Shown here piece by piece: positions 58,301 through 64,000 of a stretch of DNA of 64,000 nt (the first letter of the stretch is position 1; every line of letters begins with the position of its first letter). Location: the NCBI RefSeq assembly GCF_051622035.1, contig NC_135355.1, forward strand, positions 32,902,486-32,966,485, written 5' to 3'. Source of the stretch: Arctopsyche grandis. Taxonomy: Eukaryota > Arthropoda > Insecta > Trichoptera > Hydropsychidae. The position numbers were made by a program, and so were the translations under genes. Under the pieces are notes generated by a model. The model made no database searches. It was not told the DNA's origin and saw nothing but the letters and a program-made list of their open reading frames with translations.

Positions 58301-61300
58301 AAGGTTAGTTTGATTACACTAAATAATGGTAGATAGACAATGTGGCAAAATACTTACTTGCATATATACCCATTTTGCATAAATCTGATATTGTAATTTG
58401 TTTCAAGTTTTCCATATAGAATGTATGAATTGTGCATTATCTTTAAATTTTTTTAGACTCATCTAAACGAGCAATTTTTTCAATTTTTATATATTATGTA
58501 CTGGATACTTTCACTTGTATTTATATATATGTATTTATGCTATTTTCACCTGAAAGTTTAATATGTAAACATATTTAGCTTTCAAATTTTATTATCATAT
58601 TCATTAGTGTGTGGAATCTATGGTTGATTTGGGTATCAATTTTGATCCTCAACTCACCTTTCACAACTACATCAAGACAGTCGCTGACGTTTCCTTTCGC
58701 CAACTTAGATTTGTCTTGAGATATGCAAGGTTGTTCTCCATCCATTTGTCTTCTCGCTTGTGACAAGCACGCTAGAGTATAATGCTATAGTGTGGAATCC
58801 GCATGAAGCAAATTACTCTCTACGGATTGAGAAAGTGCAGAAAGTATTTCTTCGTTTCCTGTGTAAGAAAGAGTATGAGTATTAGCCATATCTCCACCCT
58901 ATTTATTTCATTTTGGGCATTCTTGGTGATAATTCCCCTGAACTTCAGAGAAACTTCTCATTAATTCGTTTTGTTCTCCACCTACTATGTGGTAATACGT
59001 CGTGCCCGTCCTTGCTGGAACAGTTGGGACTTTATGTCCCTATTAATTGCGTGCGTGGTAGACATCATCATTTGATGGTTGTACCTCCTGCCCGCACAGT
59101 GCTTTATCGGACGGCTCATATTCCAAGAACTTTCCGACTTCTCAATGAAATCGTTGTTGTCATGTGAATGTGATATTTTCCACATCAGTGAGTGTAGATT
59201 ATCATAGATTATTTTAACCTATTTGTCTGGTAGTCTGCGCTCATCATTATTTTCGTAATTGGATGTGATGTATGAGTGGAATTTTGGAATTTAACATCGG
59301 TTTTCTCCCTCACACGCGATCTCGCTCGCGTTAGATCAAATTGGCGGGTACCAAGTTGCTATGCTCATCCCTACTACATATGTATTTTGTTTATTTGTCC
59401 ATTGTGGAGCATTAGGGTTCTTCCTGTAATGCCACATTGGTCCAAAACTATAAATAAATAAATGTAAGTGGGTCCGAATTGGTGATTTTTTTTTGTATTC
59501 ATATTTTTACGTGCTTCTTCATAGGTATTTATGGAAGATGGTAAAGTGAAAGTCGAATTGGTGTCCGAAAACAATCCACCCATCCTCTTGGATAATTACG
59601 ACGAAGTTTTCAACGATGGTCGTTGGCATTCTTTGGTTTTAAGCGCATCTACAAATTCACTGGTTCTGTCAATCGATCAGCGTCCGATGCGCACCACAAG
59701 ACTGCTTAAGATTTCCACCGGATCCATTTATTACATTGCCGGAACTGGTAAATAAATCGGCAATGATTTTCTTAATAGAATGTTTGTTGATCACGTCAAT
59801 TTAACGGTAACGTTTTTCGCAGGCGAAAAATCAGGCAACGTTCGAGGTTTCGTCGGCTGTATGAGACTAATTTCCATCGACGGCAACTACAAACTACCTT
59901 CGGATTGGCGTGCAGAAGAATACGAAGGCCCAGTCGTATTCGACTCGTGCCGTATGACCGATAGGTACGATTCTGTTGAAATTTTATTTATGATTCATTC
60001 AACGTATCATATTTATTTGTTTTATAATTATCTTCAGGTGTAATCCAAATCCTTGCAAACATGACGGTGTCTGCCAGCAAAATTCAAGGGAATTCTTCTG
60101 CGATTGTTCTAATACTGGATACGCCGGAGCTGTTTGTCATACTCGTTAGTAATTTAATTTTGTTTATACATATATTGTTGTTATTAGTATTGTTTATAAT
60201 ATTTATTTTTTATTGTTCAGCCATTCATCCTCTATCTTGCCAAGCGTATAAAAACGTGATGCAATCTGATCAACGAGCTGAAATTCAAATCGATGTGGAC
60301 GGCTCTGGACCTTTGGATCCGTTCCAAGTCACCTGTGAATTTTTCGGTATGCATCGACCGATTATTTGTATGAATAATATGCTATCGGTAGTGTTATATG
60401 AAAAAGGTTTTGTATGTTTTAGCTGATGGGCGAGTACTTACTGTTGTGAGTCATTCGAACGAAATGACGACAAACGTAGATGGGTTCCAAGAGGCCGGAG
60501 CTTTCCGACAAGACATCACATATACGGCCTCCGCGCCACAGTTGGAAGCTTTGTTGAATCGTTCGCATACTTGCCGTCAGAGATTATCATATTCCTGTCA
60601 CGCATCTCGGCTGTTGAATTCGCCCAGTATGAATATGGAATATTTTATAGTTTGTTTTTATGATGTACGTATTTATTAACGGAATGTTAAATTATAGGTG
60701 ACGAGATAAATTTCAGACCGTTTGCCTGGTGGATGTCGAGGCACAATCAACGAATGGACTATTGGGCCGGTGCTTTGCCCGGTTCACGTAAATGCGAATG
60801 TGGCGTGCTAGGGACTTGCATTGATCCCAGCAAATGGTGCAACTGTGATTCCGGTCAAATAGGTATATAGTGTTCATACTGGTGTCGTCGGTCGTGTAAA
60901 TATTGCATGGTATTGATTGTGCGCTTAAAATTCAGGTTGGCAGGAGGACGGTGGTGATTTGACGGAGAAAGAGCATTTGCCAGTGAAACAGTTGCGGTTT
61001 GGCGATACTGGTACTCCGTTGGATGAGAAAGAAGGGCGTTACACGCTCGGACCTCTGATATGCGAAGGAGATGGTGATTATTTGTTTCTGTTTGATGTGG
61101 TTATTTTTGTGAATGCTTGCTTTATTTTGTTTGTTTGTGCGTTTTAGATTTGTTCAATAATATGGTGACGTTCCGTGTTACCGACGCTACTATCAATTTG
61201 CCGACGTTCGATATGGGTCACAGTGGAGATATCTACTTTGAATTCAAGACTACGATTGAAAATGCTGTTCTTTTCCATTCCAAGGTATGCAAATTACGCT

Positions 61301-63407
61301 GTTGTGTGTATTTATTTGTGGGTTTACTTTGATTAGTCGATATCTTGGATATTGACATTCGACTTGTGAAATTATTACCTAACCTATCTATTGCCTTCTT
61401 AAGAGAATACTCATACAAATCTGTATTACAGGGACCGCAAGATTATATAAAGCTTTCTATAATCGGTGGTAATCAAATCCAATTCCAATATCAGGCTGGA
61501 AGTGGACCACTCGGAATTTCGTCGCAGACCTCTAAGAGATTGGCCGATGATGAGTGGCATTCTGTTAGTGTAGAACGTAACAGGTAAATATACTGATCAA
61601 TCTGGATTCATTATTATGCTCACCTGACGATGGGCTCATAAGTCACAATGTAGTGCACTGGTAGAGCCATAGCATACCAGTAGATAGGTCGTGAGTTCAA
61701 GTTCCGGCCAAATACGCTCCTGGCAAGGTCTTTTGGTTATTAAAAAAACACAGATCGACCGTCTCCTGTTTTTATTTCACCTAATTTTTCGATTTTTCTA
61801 GCTTCAATGTTATGCCGAATCCAATAAATCGGTATCCTCCCCCTCTGTTTCTGGAAAATTCGAGTTATTAGCATCTCGAATTTGTTGAATCTTATAAATG
61901 CTACCTACATAATGTATTTCTCGCAAATTTGCTGTGTATCAAAATTTTGTTAGTTGTCCATAGATGTCTCTATTTGTATTCTATGTATTTATAAGTATGT
62001 ATGTAAATGTAAAATAAATATATTTTTCTTTAGAAAAGAGGCACGTATTGTAGTTGACGGCTCTGACAAATCTGAAGTGAGAGAACCTCCAGGTCCAGTG
62101 CGAGCGTTGCAGTTGAATTCACCATTCGTCTTGGGAGCTTCGGTGGACTATCGAGATGGATTTGTAGGTTGCATTCGGGCTCTGTTATTAAACGGCCGAC
62201 CTCAAGATCTCAGAGGATATGCCGAAAGAGGTATTGACTTGAATTCATATCGCATTTCATCAACGTGAAAGCGTATTTTGCTAATGTTTGGATTATTTTA
62301 GGTATTTACGGAGTCGGACCGGGATGCGCTGGTCGTTGCCATTCGAATCCTTGTCTCAACAACGGCACGTGCCACGAAGGCTACGATAGTTACACTTGCG
62401 ATTGCCGATGGACCGCTTTCAAAGGACCAATTTGCGCTGATGGTAATAAATATTGCATGTTGTTTATTTGGTGCTTTTTATTAAGTGTGCATTTTGAAAT
62501 GTTCGTTTTTTAATAGAAATCGGAGTGAATATGAAACCAAACTCGATGGTCAAATATGACTTTATGGGATCATGGAGGTCGACTATAGCCGAGAAGATAC
62601 GTGTCGGCTTCACCACGACTAATCCTAAAGGTTTCCTGTTGGGATTGTTCTCAAATATATCTGCAGAGTATCTCACTATTATGGTTTCTAATTCTGGTAA
62701 TTATTATATGACAATTTTTTATTATGATTGTACATATTGTAATTAGTACAATCTGAAATAATTTTTTTTTTTATGAATTATTAGGATACTTGCGTGTCGT
62801 TTTCGATTTTGGATTTGAACGTCAAGAAATTATATTCCCCAATAAGCACTTTGGCCTCGGACAATATCATGACGTGAGATTAACAAGGAAAAATGGAGGA
62901 TCTACGCTCGTATTACAGGTAAGATTTGTACAGTTTGCGAATTATAAGTAATCGTATCATATTAATTCGTTTTATTTAACTTAGGTGGACAATTATGAAG
63001 CTCACGAATATAACTTCGATATAAAGGAATCGGCTGACGCTCAATTCAATAATATACAGTACATGTACATAGGAAGGAATGAATCCATGGCAGAAGGCTT
63101 TGCAGGATGCGTGTCTCGTGTTGAATTCGACGATATATACCCGCTTAAATTACTCTTCCAAGAAGCGGGACCTTTGAGCGTCAAGAGCTATCCAGGTTAC
63201 AGTCTCTTTCGAAACGTGTAATCGGTTCAGAATCGGACATTTTATCAAACGAGTGCTTTATTTTTTTAGGTCCGTTGACTGAGGACTTCTGTGGCGTTGA
63301 ACCGGTGACACATCCACCGCTCATTTTAGAGACGAGACCACCGCCGTTGTTGGATGAAGACCAACTCGCCAAAGATTATCACAGAACTGACGAAGCCATC
63401 CTCGGAG
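49237..63407 (+). CDS. Nrx-IV: Neurexin IV (Caspr-type septate-junction protein), 3' end beyond window
   Basis: Exons: 49237-49300, 49738-49854, [51651-51847 or 54102-54298], 57161-57302, 57371-57574, 57651-57817, 57892-58068, 58142-58303, 59525-59747, 59823-59964, 60038-60144, 60221-60346, 60423-60626, 60698-60862, 60936-61073, 61148-61284, 61432-61583, 62034-62230, 62302-62442, 62517-62696, 62785-62918, 62985-63195, 63270-63407. All are GT-AG with consistent phases, giving 1208 codons in the window. The family is about 1280 residues, so only the transmembrane segment and protein-4.1-binding tail are missing. Domain order: signal peptide, discoidin (32-173), LamG1, LamG2, EGF1, fibrinogen-like, LamG3, EGF2, LamG4. 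In Drosophila it acts with Contactin and Neuroglian in septate junctions and the blood-brain barrier. The first introns are long and transposon-loaded. From 57 kb on most are 60-80 bp, except intron 8 (LINE), intron 17 (SINE) and the 147-bp intron 16. Confidence 0.95.
50506..51369 (+). CDS. Aasdhppt: L-aminoadipate-semialdehyde dehydrogenase phosphopantetheinyl transferase, nested in Nrx-IV intron 2
   Basis: Single-exon frame of 287 residues; the family has about 300. It transfers 4'-phosphopantetheine from CoA to serine of carrier domains (cytosolic fatty-acid synthase, mitochondrial ACP, lysine-pathway enzyme). Motifs in order: GRLMMRKF (~64), [10 protein letters not shown] (~86), [15 protein letters not shown] (~105), VGIDVM (~121, Mg-binding Asp), and [19 protein letters not shown] (~168, the W-x-x-KES/A-Y motif with catalytic/metal Glu). 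Two starts are possible: Met1 at 50506 (weak context) or Met7 at 50524 (A at -3, G at +4), and the second may be the main one. An AATAAA lies at 51468. It lies wholly inside Nrx-IV intron 2 on the same strand. Confidence 0.93.
   Translation: MLHVKTMAGKNTYRWAFHVPSWTPTDAEIMLSSACIQSEEKERISRFVFKQDFKSSLIGRLMMRKFVNVSMSIPYSDIIFQRDQKGKPVYNSEKCTHKFDFNISHQGDYVVLAGHVGEAKVGIDVMNIVPPVNKNVPEFFRLMNRQFSAHEWSSIKKFNTVKDQLSSFYRHWCLKESYVKNIGVGITVDLQSISFNVITPRLKVGEFITDTDVNVNGVNLKGWIFEESSLDDNHSVAVAVDLRGEEYHSPTSYTMFDFEQLIDGAVPFGEADEEFTSNFFMKDDKTF
51468..51473 (+). promoter_or_regulatory. polyadenylation signal of the nested Aasdhppt gene
   Basis: AATAAA about 100 bp after the Aasdhppt stop codon and about 180 bp before Nrx-IV exon 3a. 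Because both genes run the same way, Nrx-IV transcripts contain this signal in an intron. Confidence 0.6.
51651..51847 (+). CDS. Nrx-IV: Nrx-IV alternative exon 3a (discoidin half)
   Basis: 197 nt, entered in phase 1, left in phase 0. Encodes [20 protein letters not shown], then [20 protein letters not shown] and [19 protein letters not shown]. This is the central part of the discoidin domain, parallel to exon 3b. The acceptor (ACTTAACATCACAAAAG) has almost no pyrimidine tract and a branch-like TTAAC only about 12 bases from the exon. The donor is AAG|GTAAAA. By order it corresponds to Drosophila exon 3, the isoform reported in glia/septate junctions. Confidence 0.9.
51963..52000 (+). promoter_or_regulatory. 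possible HOW/Quaking binding site downstream of exon 3a
   Basis: ACTAAT at 51963-51968 followed by TAAC at 51990-51993 and again at 51997-52000. The spacer of 21 is one longer than the 1-20 range of the Quaking response element consensus. It lies 115 bases after the exon 3a donor. Confidence 0.35.
52163..52493. mobile_element. piggyBac-like MITE in the intron between exons 3a and 3b
   Basis: 331 bp bounded by TTAA on both sides. Ends TTAACCTTTCCACTGCGG and, reversed, TTAACCCTTTGCCCGCGTC. Inner inverted pairs AGCGAACATGCCCT/AGGGCATGTTCGCT and ATAGGTTGTAA/TTACAACCTAT could fold the whole element. No transposase. Confidence 0.6.
53524..53931 (-). mobile_element. putative second solo LTR
   Basis: About 408 bp, GC-richer than its surroundings. 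On the minus strand it starts TGTTACGTATACTAAAAAGA, has TTATAAGGCG then AATAAA in LTR order, and ends CCTTCGCAACAACA. No clean TSD was found, so the ends are uncertain. Confidence 0.4.
54050..54067 (+). promoter_or_regulatory. HOW/Quaking response element upstream of Nrx-IV exon 3b
   Basis: ACTAAT-N8-TAAC, an exact fit to the bipartite ACUAAY(N1-20)UAAY element bound by STAR-family proteins (Quaking, Drosophila HOW). It sits 35-52 bases before the exon 3b acceptor, which is also where the branch point should be. CTAAT and TTAAC both fit branch-site consensus, so a bound HOW could block or tune branch recognition. Function is inferred. Confidence 0.5.
54102..54298 (+). CDS. Nrx-IV: Nrx-IV alternative exon 3b (discoidin half)
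   Basis: 197 nt, the same phases as exon 3a. Encodes [20 protein letters not shown], then [20 protein letters not shown] and [21 protein letters not shown]. It aligns without gaps to exon 3a (NAW, ATQGR and VTEF are shared). The acceptor is G-rich (TGTGTGGTGGGGTCGCAG) with no pyrimidine tract. The donor GAG|GTATTT is weak. By order it corresponds to Drosophila exon 4, the isoform reported in neurons. Confidence 0.9.
54815..55200. mobile_element. MITE family M9, copy 2
   Basis: 386 bp. Ends GGGTCTACCTCACGGGACCG and, reversed, GGGTGACCGTGAAAAAGTC. Perfect 9-bp TSD ATTACAAAT (54806-54814, 55201-55209). An internal hAT-type unit at about 54958-55128 has CAGTGGCATGTGGT and ACCGCACGCCACT ends, like the hAT at 6249. 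Confidence 0.8.
55268..55400 (-). repeat. SINE family A tail between two M9 copies
   Basis: Minus-strand 3' end with a hairpin related to the family consensus (stem CCAGAGAAGC...GCTTTCCTGG) preceded by a short stretch of body. Confidence 0.55.
55458..56788. mobile_element. MITE family M9, copy 3, inverted and enlarged by a Tc1-like insertion
   Basis: Reads in the opposite direction to copy 2: begins GGGTGACCGTCACCG and ends GGTCCCTTGAGGTACACCC. Perfect 9-bp TSD TATTCTCAC (55449-55457, 56789-56797). It contains the same internal hAT-type unit (56486-56662). A roughly 940-bp Tc1-like fragment (55543-56480) lies between that unit and the left end. All of this lies in the Nrx-IV intron before exon 4. 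Confidence 0.8.
55543..56480 (-). pseudogene. Tc1-like transposase, truncated with an inverted segment
   Basis: On the minus strand 56078-55740 encodes [20 protein letters not shown] and the rest of a Tc1 N-terminal helix-turn-helix region, ending [12 protein letters not shown] at a stop. The continuation lies in the opposite orientation on the plus strand at 55543-55683: [20 protein letters not shown], then [19 protein letters not shown], the classic next block of Tc1 transposases. Both pieces share CGTTTGGTC at the junction. The catalytic DDE half is missing. The outer end TACAGTCCCTGACC (56467-56480, reversed) is a typical Tc1 terminus at a TA. Confidence 0.75.
57161..57302 (+). CDS. Nrx-IV: Nrx-IV exon 4: end of the discoidin domain
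   Basis: Encodes [20 protein letters not shown], then [20 protein letters not shown], the conserved C-terminal strand of F5/8C domains with its closing Cys (pairs with the Cys of exon 2). It is entered in phase 0, so either exon 3a or 3b can join it. Confidence 0.9.
57371..58068 (+). CDS. Nrx-IV: Nrx-IV exons 5-7: LamG1
   Basis: Exons 57371-57574, 57651-57817 and 57892-58068. The LamG pattern is clear: [20 protein letters not shown], then [20 protein letters not shown], then [19 protein letters not shown], then LYIGG and the closing [11 protein letters not shown]...C. Introns here are 73-76 bp. Confidence 0.9.
58142..59964 (+). CDS. Nrx-IV: Nrx-IV exons 8-10: LamG2
   Basis: Exons 58142-58303, 59525-59747, 59823-59964. 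LamG2 reads [20 protein letters not shown] across the intron to [12 protein letters not shown], then [20 protein letters not shown] and [17 protein letters not shown]. The intron after exon 8 is 1.2 kb because of a LINE insertion (58606-59462). Confidence 0.9.
58606..59462 (+). mobile_element. jockey/CR1-like LINE, longest 3' fragment (copy B), in Nrx-IV intron 8
   Basis: Retains more ORF2 sequence than the other copies: frames with [40 protein letters not shown] and [20 protein letters not shown], interrupted by stops and frame changes. It ends with the hairpin CCATTGTGGAGCATTAGGGT...GCCACATTGG (59399-59440) and an (AAATA)n tail. Confidence 0.75.
60038..60144 (+). CDS. Nrx-IV: Nrx-IV exon 11: EGF1
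   Basis: One exon encodes one EGF module: [20 protein letters not shown], then [13 protein letters not shown]. All six cysteines are present in standard spacing. Confidence 0.9.
60221..61073 (+). CDS. Nrx-IV: Nrx-IV exons 12-15: fibrinogen-like region
   Basis: Exons 60221-60346, 60423-60626, 60698-60862, 60936-61073. Reads [20 protein letters not shown], then [12 protein letters not shown], the fibrinogen-C-like start, later [20 protein letters not shown], then [20 protein letters not shown], as in Caspr proteins. Confidence 0.9.
61148..62230 (+). CDS. Nrx-IV: Nrx-IV exons 16-18: LamG3
   Basis: Exons 61148-61284, 61432-61583, 62034-62230. LamG3 reads [20 protein letters not shown], then [34 protein letters not shown] and [17 protein letters not shown]. 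The 450-bp intron before exon 18 holds a SINE (61629-61985). Confidence 0.9.
61629..61985 (+). repeat. tRNA-headed SINE family B (copy 2), in Nrx-IV intron 17
   Basis: Matches 787-1090: B-box-like GAGTTCAAGTTCC at about 61693, ACACAGATCGACCGTCTCCT, ATCCTCCCCCTCTG, ending near ATAGATGTCTCTA. It lies about 50 bp before the exon 18 acceptor. Confidence 0.65.
62302..62442 (+). CDS. Nrx-IV: Nrx-IV exon 19: EGF2
   Basis: Encodes [20 protein letters not shown], then [17 protein letters not shown], a second complete EGF module in one exon with symmetrical phase-1 borders. Confidence 0.9.
62517..63407 (+). CDS. Nrx-IV: Nrx-IV exons 20-23: LamG4 and juxtamembrane stalk
   Basis: Exons 62517-62696, 62785-62918, 62985-63195, 63270-63407. 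LamG4 reads [20 protein letters not shown], then [36 protein letters not shown] and [20 protein letters not shown]. The last exon ([20 protein letters not shown]) is the Pro-rich stalk before the membrane and ends in phase 1 at GTAGTA. The transmembrane exon must lie beyond 64000. Confidence 0.9.
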
Positions 63408-64000
63408 GTAGTAATTAACTCATTATATATATGTAAATAGGCTGTAAACACATGTTGTGTTTTCAATGAAATTTTAAATCCTCCAAACTTCATACAAAAA
63501 AGTAATATTTAAATGATTTGATTTTGATTTTTGAATGCTTTTTATTATTACTAAATTATGTTCACAATACATCTTATATATATTTTAATAGCTACTGATC
63601 TACTGACCATTTTCTATTTTACAATTTTAATTTAATTTTGTTAGTAATCATAGTATTATATTATTATAATGTTAATATGTACAGCGTAATAGGAAAAAGA
63701 GCTCAAAAACCTATTTACAATTCTTATAAATGCTCATAATACATCTAATACATCATATTAATTTAAGACTCTCGAAAGTCGATGACCTAAAGCAGATTAG
63801 GTAATCTGTGTTTATACCTGAAGGGTATAGACATTTTGTTGTAATCACCGAGACTCTCTTCACAAGTGTGTTAGACTGGCCGCGTACTAAGCAGCCAATC
63901 TAACATACGGTGGCTCATTGGAGCCCGCGCACTAGGCAGCCAAGAATTCCTGGCTGCGGCAGCCAATAGATCGCGTACGATTGCACGGCAGCCAGCTGGC
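63408..64000. other. Nrx-IV intron, with a GC-richer repeat at the window edge
   Basis: Mostly AT-rich. From about 63870 a GC-richer block has a recurring CGCGYACTARGCAGCCA motif (63882, 63925, less exactly at 63972) and a short palindrome GCAGCCAAGAATTCCTGGCTGC-like (63932-63955). It looks like the start of a repeat cut by the window end. Confidence 0.4.

Noticed and set aside
59276-59461. Open frames in Nrx-IV intron 8
   Set aside because: They belong to the LINE tail inserted in the intron.
1-64000. CRISPR array, bacterial operons, ribosome binding sites
   Set aside because: Introns, SINEs, LINEs and metazoan genes show this is animal nuclear DNA. No direct-repeat array with regular spacers is present.

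Overview
The window is insect nuclear DNA. It is AT-rich, has intron-containing genes, and carries many copies of a mixed TATG/TACA microsatellite. The order cannot be fixed from sequence alone. The RTE- and jockey/CR1-type retroelements and the SINEs would suit a moth, but that is a weak inference.

Layout. From 1 to about 43,000 I find no confidently identified host gene. The stretch is AT-rich spacer packed with mobile DNA: an apparently intact hAT element (6249-9141), a broken RTE-type LINE (9206-10410), several tRNA-headed SINEs, PIF/Harbinger, piggyBac-like and other MITEs (many with readable target-site duplications, TSDs), a decayed ~110-bp tandem array (19350-20070), and an isolated GC/CpG-rich island (37020-38115) that looks like an orphan promoter. 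Three places look exon-like but are unproven (18730-19162 minus; 28110-28191 plus; 32637-32769 plus).

The right third is the gene-bearing part. In order: mRpL32 (four exons, plus strand, 43006-44035); a ~714-bp inverted-repeat element; a two-exon coiled-coil protein with a C-terminal UBZ-like zinc finger, possibly spindle-F (minus strand, 45516-46870); a solo LTR with a 4-bp TSD (47484-48318); and Neurexin IV (Nrx-IV, plus strand, from 49237 past the right edge). I traced 23 constitutive-path exons plus one alternative exon of Nrx-IV, giving about 1208 codons. The order is signal peptide, discoidin, LamG, LamG, EGF, fibrinogen-like, LamG, EGF, LamG. The transmembrane segment and cytoplasmic tail lie beyond the window. 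A complete single-exon phosphopantetheinyl transferase gene (AASDHPPT family) sits on the same strand inside Nrx-IV intron 2.

The most interesting biology is in Nrx-IV. Two exons of identical length (197 nt), 51651-51847 and 54102-54298, encode alternative versions of the same half of the discoidin domain. Including both or neither would shift the frame, so they must be mutually exclusive. This matches the glial/neuronal exon choice known in Drosophila. Both acceptors lack a pyrimidine tract, and a textbook HOW/Quaking bipartite site (ACTAAT-N8-TAAC) lies just upstream of the second exon. A second notable result is that the SINE and the jockey/CR1-like LINE share a 3'-terminal hairpin with a conserved loop but a compensatorily changed stem.
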